Below, one piece after another: positions 32,178-40,939 of a stretch of 64,000 nucleotides of DNA (positions within the stretch are counted from its first letter, which is position 1; each line of letters starts with the position of its first letter). The notes below the pieces were generated by a model. It was given only the letters and a program-made list of their open reading frames with translations, did not search any database and was not told the DNA's origin. The stretch is from the NCBI GenBank assembly GCA_002238415.1, contig MPMI01000017.1, positions 1-64,000 of the forward strand, read 5' to 3'. The stretch is from Desulfurellaceae bacterium bin18. Lineage in GTDB: Bacteria; Desulfobacterota; Binatia; Bin18. Both the position numbers and the translations under genes were made by a program.

Positions 32178-34226
32178 ATGACTCATACTGTCCAGGTCGT
32201 ATGCCCGCACGATTGTCCGGATTCCTGTCTCATGGATGTGACTGTCGAGCACGATCGAGCAGTCAGGATTACGGCGAGCAAAGAACATCCATTTACGCGT
32301 GGAGCCTTGTGCGCAAAGGTCAACAAGTTTCTGGATCGGGTGTACGCACCGGACCGTCTGCTGTATCCGGTCAAGCGCGTCGGCCCGAAAGGACCCGGGG
32401 CACAGTTCGTCCGGATTTCATGGGATGAAGCCGTCTCGACCATTGTGGAGAAAATGCAGGCCACGATGGCAACGCACGGACCGCAGTCCATCCTGCCCTA
32501 TTCATACCGGGGCAATAACGGGGTGTATCAGAGCAACGGGATCGACCGGCGCTTCTTTCATGCGCTGGGTGCCTCCACCCTGGCGCGTACGATTTGCGCT
32601 GGCGGCTTGCTGGGCGCAATGGACTACTCCGATGTGTTCTTTGGCTTTGCTCCGGAGGGCCTGGTGGAGAGTAAACTCATCATCTTCTGGGCCTCTAACC
32701 CACTCAACACGGGCTTCCATATCTGGCCCTTCGTCCGCCAGGCTCAGCGTCGGGGGGCGCGGCTGATTGTCATTGACCCGTATCGTTCGCGAACCGCCCG
32801 AGCGTGCGATGAGCATATCGCTGTCCGGCCGGGAACTGACGCGGCCTTGGCTTTGGCCATGATGAAGATCATTGAAGCAGAGGGGCTGGCCGACCTTGAC
32901 TATGTACAGCAGCATACCATCGGCTTCGAGCCATTTTTCAGCCGCCTGCACTCCCTCTCGCTCCCGGACCTGGCGCAGACGTGTGATGTTCCAGTGGCCA
33001 CCATTCAGGACCTGGCGCGCACCTATGCGACGACCCGGCCGGCGGCGATCCGAACCGGCGTCGGTATCCAGCGTAACGGCGGAGGGGCAGCCGCCGTCCG
33101 CGCCGTGGCCTGTCTACCCGCGCTGACCGGGGCCTGGCGGGAGGTTGGCGGGGGCTTGTGTAACTTCGGCGGAGCCATGTTTACGGCCCAGAATCTCAAA
33201 GGGGCCATGCGCTTTGATCTCTCGCCGGATGGCACCCGTGAGATCAATATGATGCGGCTGGCCGAGCATCTGCTCGACCCCAGTTTTGATCCGCCCATCA
33301 ACGTGCTGCACGTCTACAACTGCAATCTGGCCGCCTCCCTACCCGATCAACCAGGACTGCGGCGTGCGCTGCAACGGGTGGACCTGTTTACTGTTGTCCA
33401 CGATCTTTTCCTGACGGATAGCGCCGACTATGCGGATATTGTCCTGCCGGCGACCTCTCCGCTTGAGCAGGATGATATGGTTCTGGCCTACGGCGGTGAT
33501 TTTGGCAGCTTCAGCCGCAAGGCGCTCGAACCGCTGGGCGAGGCCAAGTCGAACGCCGACGTGTTTCAGATGTTGGCGACCGGGCTGGGCATCACCGAGC
33601 CGGCGGTGCACGCTTCGGCGGAGGTATTTACCGCCGAGGCTCTCAAGGACGGGCTGTCCGCCACCGACTTCCTGTCTCGTCCCTTTATGCCGACCCGCCC
33701 CGAGCCCGACCTGCTGCCCAGGGCGCAGGGCGGCTTCCTGACTCCTTCGGGAAAATTCGAGTTCTTGTGTGAAAAAATGGAGCGGGCCGGGCTTGATCCG
33801 CTGCCGGCCTTTGTCCCCCCCCACGAGACTCTGAGCGAGGGACCGTTTCCGCTGAATTTCCTGCCGCGCAAGCATAAGGATTCGCTCAATTCCTCCTATG
33901 GTCATTTGCCGGTGATGCGCCGTCAGGAATCTACGGACCGGACCCTGGAAATCCACCCGCACGATGCGGACGCCCGCGGCTTGGACACGGGCGATGAGGT
34001 GCGGGTGTTCAACGACCGTGGCGCATTCGTTCTGCCGGTCGTCATCTCCGAGCGGGTCCAGGCCGGCACGGTTGCCACCTTCTGGGGCTGGTGGGACAAA
34101 TTGGCCGGAGGGAAGGGCAATGTCAATAATGTCACTTCGACCCAACTGACGGACATTGGCGGCGGTGGCACCTTTTATGACTGCCGCGTTGAGGTCGAAC
34201 GCTGGGACGGACAGGCACTCGCATAA
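32178..34226 (+). CDS. Molybdopterin-dependent oxidoreductase (DMSO reductase/formate dehydrogenase superfamily), 682 aa
   Basis: GGGAGG gives a strong RBS. A [4Fe-4S] site is encoded by C9-x3-C13-x3-C17-x27-C45. Bis-MGD domains follow: FWASNPLNTGFHIWPFVRQA, IDPYRSRTA and GTDAALALAMM. Cys140 (TICAGG) occupies the position of the Mo/SeCys ligand of formate dehydrogenase H, so it is the likely Mo ligand (inference). The C-terminal MGD-binding barrel includes LEIHPHDADARGLDTGDEVR. There is no Tat signal, so cytoplasmic. Electron partner and substrate not visible. Followed 24 nt later by a hotdog-fold enzyme. Confidence 0.88.
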   Translation: MTHTVQVVCPHDCPDSCLMDVTVEHDRAVRITASKEHPFTRGALCAKVNKFLDRVYAPDRLLYPVKRVGPKGPGAQFVRISWDEAVSTIVEKMQATMATHGPQSILPYSYRGNNGVYQSNGIDRRFFHALGASTLARTICAGGLLGAMDYSDVFFGFAPEGLVESKLIIFWASNPLNTGFHIWPFVRQAQRRGARLIVIDPYRSRTARACDEHIAVRPGTDAALALAMMKIIEAEGLADLDYVQQHTIGFEPFFSRLHSLSLPDLAQTCDVPVATIQDLARTYATTRPAAIRTGVGIQRNGGGAAAVRAVACLPALTGAWREVGGGLCNFGGAMFTAQNLKGAMRFDLSPDGTREINMMRLAEHLLDPSFDPPINVLHVYNCNLAASLPDQPGLRRALQRVDLFTVVHDLFLTDSADYADIVLPATSPLEQDDMVLAYGGDFGSFSRKALEPLGEAKSNADVFQMLATGLGITEPAVHASAEVFTAEALKDGLSATDFLSRPFMPTRPEPDLLPRAQGGFLTPSGKFEFLCEKMERAGLDPLPAFVPPHETLSEGPFPLNFLPRKHKDSLNSSYGHLPVMRRQESTDRTLEIHPHDADARGLDTGDEVRVFNDRGAFVLPVVISERVQAGTVATFWGWWDKLAGGKGNVNNVTSTQLTDIGGGGTFYDCRVEVERWDGQALA

Positions 34227-34250
34227 GACATCGCTCAAGAGGAACCAAGC

Positions 34251-34682
34251 ATGCCTCGAATGGAGCCCGTCGATGATCTTCCGACCGCCATGCTCCGGGT
34301 CCGCATGAGCGGCCAGGACGCCCACTATGGGGGCAATCTGGTTGATGGTGCGAAAATGTTGCAACTCTTTGGCGATGTGGGAACAGAGTTGAGCATTCGT
34401 CTGGACGGGGATGAGGGATTGTTTCGCGCGTATGACAACGTGGAATTTCTCGCCCCGGTCTATGCCGGCGACTTCATTGAGGCGTCCGGGCGTATCACAC
34501 GTGTCGGGCGGACCTCGCGGCGGCTCGAATTCGAAGCCTGGAAAGTGATTGTGCCTCGCCCCGATATTTCCGATTCGGCTGCGGACCTGCTCGAAGAACC
34601 GGTCCTGGTCTGTAAGGCCGGCGGCACCTGCGTGACCCTGCAGGAAAGGCAGCGAAAAGGGAGCGAGAGCAATTCACGCTAG
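34251..34682 (+). CDS. kal: 3-aminobutyryl-CoA ammonia-lyase-like hotdog protein, 143 aa
   Basis: The sequence resembles Kal of the clostridial lysine fermentation pathway: [79 protein letters not shown]. Kal deaminates 3-aminobutyryl-CoA to crotonyl-CoA; the fold is the hotdog/MaoC type. The other lysine-fermentation genes are absent here, so the physiological substrate may be another beta-amino-acyl-CoA. RBS GAGGAACCAAGC. Probably co-transcribed with the molybdoenzyme. Confidence 0.75.
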   Translation: MPRMEPVDDLPTAMLRVRMSGQDAHYGGNLVDGAKMLQLFGDVGTELSIRLDGDEGLFRAYDNVEFLAPVYAGDFIEASGRITRVGRTSRRLEFEAWKVIVPRPDISDSAADLLEEPVLVCKAGGTCVTLQERQRKGSESNSR

Positions 34683-34707
34683 GCTGTAGCGACCTTTTCG
34701 CTCTCGT

Positions 34708-34740
34708 CATGCCGGACCCCGGATCATGTCCGGGGCAGGC
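34708..34740. repeat. Intergenic palindromic repeat
   Basis: TCATGCCGGACCCCGGATCA followed by TGTCCGGGGCAGGC contains the 7-bp stem CCCCGGA/TCCGGGG (34717-34723, 34729-34735). It is the kind of 'TCATGCCGG...CCGGTATCCAG' intergenic repeat frequent in proteobacteria. It may act as the transcript end of the preceding gene. Confidence 0.45.
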
Positions 34741-34814
34741 TTTGATTCGGTATCCAGCGGCCGGATCACCCGGACCGGACTCCTATGGTGAAACAGTGAG
34801 AAAAGAGAGTCACC

Positions 34815-35852
34815 ATGAAATTTATTTTCTGGTTTCCCGTTTCTATCGTCTTGTTGTGGGTCTGCGCGGCTCCGTACTCCGTTGCGGCGGAAGACGTTGA
34901 GGTCGCGAACTGTTTCAAGACTGATCTGGTACCCGCAACCCGATTCGTTGCCTGCCGAGTGGCAGCTGAAGCTGGACACGCAGATGCGCAGTACAGTCTC
35001 GGCTATATGTACAGCATGGGGGAGGGTGTGCCGCAGGACTATGCGGAGGCAGCGGTATGGTATCATCGGGCCGCCGAGCAGGGAGACACGAGTGCGCAGG
35101 TCAATCTCGGCTACATGTATGATGTGGGCCAAGGCGTGGCGCAGGACTATGCAGAGGCGGCGGTATGGTATCGTCGGGCCGCCGAGCGGGGAGACGCTCA
35201 GGCACAGTCTAACCTCGGCATCATATATTACATGGGCCAAGGCGTGGCGCAGGACTATGCGGAGGCGGCGGTATGGTATCGTCGGGCTGCCGAGCAGGGG
35301 GACGCTCAGGCACAGTCTAACCTCGGCGTCATGTACTACAGGGGTGAGGGCGTGGCGCAGGACTATGCGGAAGCAGCGGTATGGTATCGTCGGGCTGCCG
35401 AGCGGGGAGACGCTGAAGCGCAGTTCAACCTCGGCGTCATGTACTACAAGGATGAGGGCGTGGCGCAGGACTATGCGGAAGCAGCGGTATGGTATCGTCG
35501 GGCTGCTGAAGCCGGACACGCGAATGCCCAGTTCAATCTTGGCTATATGTACAATACGGGTGAGGGTGTGGCGCAGGACCATACGGAGGCAGCGGTATGG
35601 TATCGTCGGGCTGCTGAAGCCGGACACGCTAGGGCGCAATCCAGTCTCGGCGTCATGTACTACAAGGGCGAGGGCGTCCCGCAGGATTATATCCTGGCCT
35701 ACATGTGGTTCAATCTCGCTGGCGCAAACGGCCCCAAAAAGTTGCTTGAGGTTCGCGACTTGGTGGCCAAGGAGATGTCCCCGGCCCAGGTCGCCGAGGC
35801 CCAGCACTTGTCCCAGCAGTGGACAGCAACGCATCGGGCCGGGACGGAGTAG
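34815..35852 (+). CDS. Sel1-like repeat (SLR) exported protein, 345 aa
   Basis: The signal peptide MKFIFWFPVSIVLLWVCAA ends near SVAAED. Seven tandem 36-residue Sel1 repeats follow (about 50-300). Each has the form AEAGHADAQYSLGYMYSMGE then GVAQDYAEAAVWYRRAAE. The DNA repeats are 108-bp units so alike that recent expansion by unequal crossing-over is likely. The last unit degenerates (GVPQDYILAYMWFNLAGANG) and ends in a helical tail. Sel1 proteins are helical protein-protein interaction scaffolds, here periplasmic. Partner unknown. Confidence 0.9.
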   Translation: MKFIFWFPVSIVLLWVCAAPYSVAAEDVEVANCFKTDLVPATRFVACRVAAEAGHADAQYSLGYMYSMGEGVPQDYAEAAVWYHRAAEQGDTSAQVNLGYMYDVGQGVAQDYAEAAVWYRRAAERGDAQAQSNLGIIYYMGQGVAQDYAEAAVWYRRAAEQGDAQAQSNLGVMYYRGEGVAQDYAEAAVWYRRAAERGDAEAQFNLGVMYYKDEGVAQDYAEAAVWYRRAAEAGHANAQFNLGYMYNTGEGVAQDHTEAAVWYRRAAEAGHARAQSSLGVMYYKGEGVPQDYILAYMWFNLAGANGPKKLLEVRDLVAKEMSPAQVAEAQHLSQQWTATHRAGTE

Positions 35853-35911
35853 TACGGAATGGGCCGCTGAGGGTTTGACACGATGGCATCCCGATTGAGG
35901 TGCTCATCGGC

Positions 35912-36442
35912 CTATATCCTCTTCGCCTGGGCGAGGAGTAAATCGCTATACGACTCGGCAACAAGATCGTACGGCTGAATACCCAGCGCGTTCTGAAATG
36001 ACTGGCACTGGGCGCGGAGCCGTTCCGGGCCGAGAGTGCCTTCGCTATCAATGGCCTCGATTTCAACAAAATGTCCGAGTCCTTCGACGCGATCAATATG
36101 AAATTTGACGTTGTCGATAAACGCAATCTCTCGTTGCTTTTTGACCACAACAAGCACGCCTAAAGCCTGGGTGAGTTGGGCTTTGAGGGCCGAATCCGAC
36201 GGTGTCTTGGTTAAAAGGACATTCGATTGTTTGGCCGACTCCTGATCTGCGCGCTCGTAGTAGATCAGGGCGTTCTCAATACTGCCTTCCCGGAGCTTGA
36301 GCCGTCCGTGTGGGACCTGAAAATAGGTATCTGTCTGGTGGTCGATGCCTCTTACGTCTGCGCCGTGCGAGCGCAGATAGTCCCGGACGCGCTGGGCCTG
36401 CGTGCAGCGGGCCTTGATTTCAACGATGGTGATGAGGGACAT
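35912..36442 (-). CDS. CYTH domain (class IV adenylate cyclase/thiamine triphosphatase-like) protein, 176 aa
   Basis: Features of the CYTH triphosphate tunnel are seen: the N-terminal VEIKAR (ExExK variant), QTDTYFQVPHGRLKLRE with alternating charged residues, AFIDNVKFHIDRVEGLGHFV, and the Glu-rich VEIEAID near residue 130. CyaB-like proteins of this type bind nucleotides or polyphosphates; activity is not predictable from sequence alone. Own transcription unit, with a terminator-like hairpin upstream. Start ATG 36442 has a Shine-Dalgarno-like GAGGG nearby. Confidence 0.8.
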   Translation of the reverse strand: MSLITIVEIKARCTQAQRVRDYLRSHGADVRGIDHQTDTYFQVPHGRLKLREGSIENALIYYERADQESAKQSNVLLTKTPSDSALKAQLTQALGVLVVVKKQREIAFIDNVKFHIDRVEGLGHFVEIEAIDSEGTLGPERLRAQCQSFQNALGIQPYDLVAESYSDLLLAQAKRI

Positions 36443-36455
36443 ATAAACGATAAAA

Positions 36456-36491
36456 CAAGAGAGGGGCGACCTACTGGCCGCCCCTCTCTTG
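36456..36491 (-). terminator. Intrinsic terminator of the deacylase gene
   Basis: A long stem, CAAGAGAGGGGCG...CGCCCCTCTCTTG (36456-36491), lies downstream of the minus-strand gene ending at 36530 and is followed by TTGTTTTA on that strand. It separates the deacylase from the CYTH gene. Confidence 0.8.
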
Positions 36492-36529
36492 CAAACTTCG
36501 TAGACAGGGCAGACTCTGAAGACGGCGCA

Positions 36530-38212
36530 TTACGCGCTGCGCAGCACCTGCCCGGCAAACGCGCCGGTATGGTCGAGCCCGTCCATAAAGACCTGGCCGT
36601 TGACCAGGGTGTACTCATAGCCCGCGGACTTTTGAATATAGCGCCCGCTTCCGGCAGGGAAATCGTACACAAAGGTCGGCGGCGGCAGACGCAGATTGTC
36701 ATAATCAATGACGTTCACATCGGCGTAGGCGCCTTCACGTAACACGCCCCGGTCATGAATGCCGAACAGTTGAGCCGGCTCCGCGGTCAGCATATGAATG
36801 GCCTGTTCGAGCGCGAAGTGTTCGCGTTCTTTGACCCAATACTTCAGAAAATAGGTCGGCAGGCTGGAATCCATGATCTGCCCGCAATGGGCGCCGGAGT
36901 CGCCCAGGCCGATGACGACCTGCGGATGATCCAACATGTGCTGCACGGCCTCAAACTGCGGGTTGAGGAAGGGATAGTTGAACAGCGTCTCGCCATTATT
37001 GTCGAGCGACAGGGCGATAAAGGCTTCGCCCGGACTCACTCCAAGGCGGTCGGCATGGGTCTGGAGACTGTCCGGTGCCCCCAGGTCATAGCGCACTTCA
37101 CCTTGAGGCAGAACAAAAATCTGGCTGAAATCGATCGGCGGTGGGTCGTCCTTGGCTTCCTGTACCATTCGTGCCTGATAGGCCGGATCGCGCAGCTTGG
37201 CGACTTTGTCGGCCAGGCTCAGGCCGCGCAGGGCTCGCCACGCCGGAGCCCGGTCAAACGGTGTCCGATTGACAAAGCCGAACAGCACGCCAATGCCCCG
37301 CGTGGTGGACTGGGCAAAGACTTGGGCGCCGCGCTTGGCGCTGGCGTTGATCTGGTCCAGCATGGACGCATACGCCGTCGGATGCGGGCGGCTCTGGGCC
37401 AGGCCAAAGGTCACGGGCCGGCCGGTGGCCAGACTGACTTCCGTCATCCAGTGCACCTCGCGTTGCAGGTCTTCCTGGCTGCCGCTGTCGATACCCGGCG
37501 CGGCCTCAACCACGCCGCGTTGCAGCTCGCCCAGCGCGCTGGCAATGCCCATCAACTCGTCAAACTCGGCAAAAGTACCGGGAACGGGCTGCCCCTCCGG
37601 GGTGCGATGGAGAATGGTCCGCGAGGTAGAGAATCCGAGCGCCCCGCCGGCAATGGCTTCGGCGACAATATCACGCATCTTGCCAATGGCCTCGGGGTTG
37701 GCGGGTTTGTTTTCCAGGCTTTCCTCACCCATGGCCCAATAGCGGACCGCGCAGTGACCAACCATACCGCCGACGTTGACCCCTTTGGGAGCCGTATCGA
37801 GTGCCTTGAGATATTCCCCGTAGGTTTCCCATTTCCAGGGCATGCCTTCGGTAATGCTCGCCGCGGGGATATCTTCCACCGATTCCATTAAGTGAGCCAG
37901 ATAGTCCCGGTCTTGCGGACGGCACGGGGCAAAGGTCACACCGCAGTTGCCCATGACAACCGAGGTCACGCCGTGCCAGCACGAGGAGGAGACCGCGGGG
38001 TCCCACCAGATCTGGGCGTCCAGGTGGGTATGAATGTCAACAAAACCGGGGGTGACGAGCTTGCCTTCGGCATCGATGGTCCGTTTGGCTGCCCCGGTCA
38101 CCGTACCGATTTCAGCGATCCGGTCGCCCTGGATGGCAACATCCGCGTGGCGTTGTTGACTGCCGGTGCCGTCAATGACGGTGCCGTTTTTAATAACGAT
38201 ATCGTAGGCCAT
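36530..38212 (-). CDS. N-acyl-D-amino-acid deacylase-type amidohydrolase, 560 aa
   Basis: The amidohydrolase superfamily layout is clear: N-terminal beta-sandwich MAYDIVIKNGTVIDGTGSQQ, the zinc motif GFVDIHTHLDAQIWWDP, GNCGVTFAPC with a metal-bridging Cys, GHCAVR, the D-residue at LGDSGAHCGQ, and the closing AYADVNVIDYDNL. These motifs are those of D-aminoacylases and dihydropyrimidinase-like enzymes. Length (560) is in the usual range. Good RBS (AGGAGCT). Substrate may be N-acyl-D-amino acids or related carbamoyl compounds. Single gene. Confidence 0.87.
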   Translation of the reverse strand: MAYDIVIKNGTVIDGTGSQQRHADVAIQGDRIAEIGTVTGAAKRTIDAEGKLVTPGFVDIHTHLDAQIWWDPAVSSSCWHGVTSVVMGNCGVTFAPCRPQDRDYLAHLMESVEDIPAASITEGMPWKWETYGEYLKALDTAPKGVNVGGMVGHCAVRYWAMGEESLENKPANPEAIGKMRDIVAEAIAGGALGFSTSRTILHRTPEGQPVPGTFAEFDELMGIASALGELQRGVVEAAPGIDSGSQEDLQREVHWMTEVSLATGRPVTFGLAQSRPHPTAYASMLDQINASAKRGAQVFAQSTTRGIGVLFGFVNRTPFDRAPAWRALRGLSLADKVAKLRDPAYQARMVQEAKDDPPPIDFSQIFVLPQGEVRYDLGAPDSLQTHADRLGVSPGEAFIALSLDNNGETLFNYPFLNPQFEAVQHMLDHPQVVIGLGDSGAHCGQIMDSSLPTYFLKYWVKEREHFALEQAIHMLTAEPAQLFGIHDRGVLREGAYADVNVIDYDNLRLPPPTFVYDFPAGSGRYIQKSAGYEYTLVNGQVFMDGLDHTGAFAGQVLRSA

Positions 38213-38262
38213 AGCTCCTCCTTGTGTGCCGTCGTGCGTTTCAGCGCTCCACTTTGCGCAAT

Positions 38263-38285
38263 TCGGGGCCTCGTGTCAATTCGAC
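38263..38285. repeat. 23-bp direct repeat, left copy
   Basis: TCGGGGCCTCGTGTCAATTC plus GAC recurs with one mismatch at 41025-41047 in the same orientation. The pair brackets the nuclease gene and the small gene at 40539-40913. On the minus strand both copies read (VE)LTRxPEL in frame, so they could also be gene-end remnants. Confidence 0.55.
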
Positions 38286-38286
38286 T

Positions 38287-38338
38287 CAAAAAATCCCCTC
38301 CCTGGAGGGGTGGCGCGTAGCGCCGGGGTGGGTTCCCC
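38287..38338. repeat. GC-rich double-hairpin intergenic repeat
   Basis: CCCCTCC/GGAGGGG (38295-38301, 38304-38310) followed by GGCGC/GCGCC (38312-38316, 38320-38324) and GGGGTGGGTT. This CCCCTCCCTGGAGGGGTGGC type is a dispersed repeat class of many bacterial genomes. It lies between the deacylase start and the nuclease promoter. Confidence 0.6.
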
Positions 38339-38462
38339 GGCCCATTATTGGTTTCATACCCCTACGGAGGTAAGTGGTCGTTTTAGCGAGGATAGGAGGA
38401 GAGGAAAGGGAAACGGGATGAGTTTTAATACTCTGTGACTTTTGCATACTGGAGTCGACAAG

Positions 38463-38468
38463 TATAAT
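38463..38468 (+). promoter_or_regulatory. -10 element upstream of the nuclease gene
   Basis: TATAAT lies 27 nt before ATG 38495, with TTTTGC-like sequence about 17 nt upstream as a weak -35. GAAGG lies 7 nt before the start. Confidence 0.45.
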
Positions 38469-38494
38469 GGCCGACAAAATTCTGAAGGTATCAC

Positions 38495-40399
38495 ATGGGC
38501 ATTAACGCGCTAACACACCGGGAAGACGGCTCAGAAGTCGGGATTCCCGTTTCCCACGACGATTGGGTGAGCGCAGGCCGCACCCGGAACTGGATGCTGG
38601 ACGATCCGCTCATCGACTGGCTGCAACTGTACGGAAAAAATCGTGACTACATACCAAAGAAAGATTGGTCCAGCTACGATAAGGACCTGGATTTCCTGGA
38701 GTTTATTTTTGAACGAGGCGGTGAATTCGAGGCTGGCATACTCGGGCTGTTTCAAGAGCAGTATGAGGTCAGCACGGTCGCCCAGGACTATCGGGAAATC
38801 AGCAGGCTGGATAAGGCAGAGGAAACCTTTGAGGCAATGCGGAAGGGCGCGCCCATTATTTACCAAGCCGTGTTATGGGACGCCCAAAATATGAACTACG
38901 GCTCACCGGACTTCCTGATACGTAGCGATGTGTTGTGGAAGATGTTCCCTGATTCTATGCCGGAGCAGGAGGCCGTAGCGTCTGCGCCTGACTTAGGGGA
39001 GAACGACTGGCATTACCGCGTCGTGGACACCAAGTTTACGACGTTGCACCTGAACGCCAAAGGCACGGAGCTTGCCAACAAAGACAGCACACCAGCATAC
39101 AAGGCGCAGTTGTATATCTACAACCGGATGCTGGGTCGCTTGCAGGGTTTCGAGCCGCTCGCTTCGTTTCTCCTCGGGCGCGGCTGGGAGTTGAAGAGCA
39201 AAGGAAACACTTATCGCGGTGCCAATGCAATGGAACGGTTGGGGTCGATTCCGCAGAATGGAACTATCGCTCGTGGAGTCCTCATTGCCAACGCCGTAGA
39301 GGATGCTCTCCGCTGGGTGCGTCGAGTTCGCACTGAAGGTGGGGATTGGCAGTTGCTCCCGAAGCCGTCTATGCCTGAGCTTTATCCTAATATGAGCAAT
39401 GTTGACGATGGCGATATGATGCTGGAAATCAGACCTGCCGAGATAGAACCCGGCGTCGAGCAGGACAAATCCATAGCCCAATGGGTAGGTGTCAAAAAGT
39501 GGTTGGCAGACGAGTTGAAAGAGCTGACCCAGTTGTGGCGGGTGGGAGTACCAGGGCGCAAAAAAGCGCACGAGGTCGGCATCCACTGTTGGGACGACCC
39601 GCAGGTTACTCCGGCGACGGTGGGCGTTGGTGGCAACATATACGGGCCTACGCTTGAGCAGATTCTGGCGGTCAACACCGATGGCGGCCCGCCGATTCTC
39701 CCCGCGCGCATCGAGAGTGACCGGGACGAATGGTACGCCACGCCCAGCCTCGAATTCTATGTGGATTTCGAGTTTTGCAGCGACTTGAACGATGATTTTT
39801 CCAAACTGCCGGAGAAGGACGGGCAGCCGCTCATCTTTATGATTGGCTGTGGCCATGTGGAAAACGGAGAGTGGCGGTTCAAGTCGCTGGTTGTGCATCG
39901 TCTGACCGAGGATGAAGAACTCCGTATTATTCAAGAATGGGTGGCGTATATGTCAGCCGTCCGTAACCGGCTGGATCCGCAAAACGACAAGCCGCGCCTT
40001 TTCCACTGGCATCACGCCGAAGTAACCCAGATGGAAAATGCCTATAATTCAGCGAGGAAGCGGCACAAGGAGCGTGCCGACTGGCCCGAGCTGGGCTGGT
40101 ACGACTTCCTGAATAAAGTGATGAACAAGGAACCCGTAGCAGTGCGGGGCGCGCTGGGTTTCGGCTTGAAAGCCGTAGCCAACGCCATGCACTCTCACGG
40201 CCTCATCGAAACGAATTGGGCCGACAGCCCAATTGACGGTCTGGGGGCAATGGTAGGCGCGTGGCGCTGTGACGAAGAGGCCCGACAAAAAGATGCGCCG
40301 ATGACCGAGTTGCCGCTGATGGAGGAAATCGTCCGCTACAACGAGGTTGACTGCAAGGTAATGATGGAAATTGTCCGTTACCTACGGGCAAATCATTAA
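38495..40399 (+). CDS. Predicted nuclease: Cas4/RecB-like PD-(D/E)XK domain fused to RNase H-like (DEDD) domain, 634 aa
   Basis: Layout of TM0106-type RecB-family nucleases. Residues about 75-245 carry the PD-(D/E)XK elements: FEAGILGLFQEQYE, SPDFLIRSD, YRVVDTKFTTLHL (D-x-K) and a QLYIYNRMLGRLQGFEPLA helix with FLLGRGWE. After a linker, an RNase H-2/DEDD exonuclease-like domain starts near 425: FYVDFEFCSDL (D-x-E), LFHWHHAEV, and YNEVDCKVMMEIVRYL with the last acidic residue. It would cut DNA or RNA with metals. The N-terminus lacks a clear Fe-S Cys cluster. No helicase or Cas partner is adjacent, so a stand-alone accessory nuclease, possibly defence-related. Confidence 0.8.
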   Translation: MGINALTHREDGSEVGIPVSHDDWVSAGRTRNWMLDDPLIDWLQLYGKNRDYIPKKDWSSYDKDLDFLEFIFERGGEFEAGILGLFQEQYEVSTVAQDYREISRLDKAEETFEAMRKGAPIIYQAVLWDAQNMNYGSPDFLIRSDVLWKMFPDSMPEQEAVASAPDLGENDWHYRVVDTKFTTLHLNAKGTELANKDSTPAYKAQLYIYNRMLGRLQGFEPLASFLLGRGWELKSKGNTYRGANAMERLGSIPQNGTIARGVLIANAVEDALRWVRRVRTEGGDWQLLPKPSMPELYPNMSNVDDGDMMLEIRPAEIEPGVEQDKSIAQWVGVKKWLADELKELTQLWRVGVPGRKKAHEVGIHCWDDPQVTPATVGVGGNIYGPTLEQILAVNTDGGPPILPARIESDRDEWYATPSLEFYVDFEFCSDLNDDFSKLPEKDGQPLIFMIGCGHVENGEWRFKSLVVHRLTEDEELRIIQEWVAYMSAVRNRLDPQNDKPRLFHWHHAEVTQMENAYNSARKRHKERADWPELGWYDFLNKVMNKEPVAVRGALGFGLKAVANAMHSHGLIETNWADSPIDGLGAMVGAWRCDEEARQKDAPMTELPLMEEIVRYNEVDCKVMMEIVRYLRANH

Positions 40400-40538
40400 G
40401 GGAAAGGCGGCAGACCAATACAATGAGTAGAGCGAATTGCGCGTCGGTCGCTCTTTTGAGAAAGGAAGTCAATCCCTCTTTGCCCGGCTTGAGTAGGTCG
40501 AGTCTCGAAAAAAAGAGACGGGCGAGATGAAACAAACG

Positions 40539-40913
40539 CTATGCCGAAGCGCCCCGCCTCATGGGTTCTGCGGCCAGTTCTTTTACTTTTGGTTCGATAA
40601 CCTGAAAACGAAACGCCTTCTCATCAAGGCAGGTCAGCAGACATTTGAGTGGCTCGCGTGTCAGGAGCTTTATCACCTCGGTTTGCCATTGAGAGGGGAG
40701 CTGTTTCAGGGTGTCGAACGAGAGTTCGGGTTGTTCCAGCAGTTGAGAATAAGAAAGCAACATGAGACGCACGGGAGTTCTATGGCTGACATCGGTCCAG
40801 AGAGTGACATTAGGGTGCAATTCAATGCCCTTTTGCGGCTTTTCGCCGGTAAGCCGAAAATCCCCGTCAAGGATGTCTCCTTCCATGTCATACACGATTC
40901 TAATTGATCCCAT
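40539..40913 (-). CDS. Small hypothetical protein (DUF2283-like start), 124 aa
   Basis: ATG 40913 with CGGAG upstream gives MGSIRIVYDMEGDILDGDFR; the longer frame is not used. The opening 'I-x-YDxExDIL' resembles DUF2283-type proteins. Next come LHPNVTLWTDVSHRTPVRLM, LSYSQLLEQPELSFDTLKQL and an LLTREPLKCLLTCLDEKAF helix. This pattern recalls small proteins coded next to toxins or predicted nucleases. No firm family. It converges on the nuclease gene inside the repeat-bounded segment. Confidence 0.5.
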   Translation of the reverse strand: MGSIRIVYDMEGDILDGDFRLTGEKPQKGIELHPNVTLWTDVSHRTPVRLMLLSYSQLLEQPELSFDTLKQLPSQWQTEVIKLLTREPLKCLLTCLDEKAFRFQVIEPKVKELAAEPMRRGASA

Positions 40914-40939
40914 GACTAACTCCGTGAGACCTGATAGCG

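Noticed and set aside
34815-35852. CRISPR-like array suggested by regular 108-bp repeats
   Set aside because: The repeats are in frame and encode Sel1 units; no spacers of unique sequence.
36755-37891. 378-codon plus-strand frame opposite the deacylase
   Set aside because: The minus-strand deacylase has the full metal-site motifs; this is its complement.
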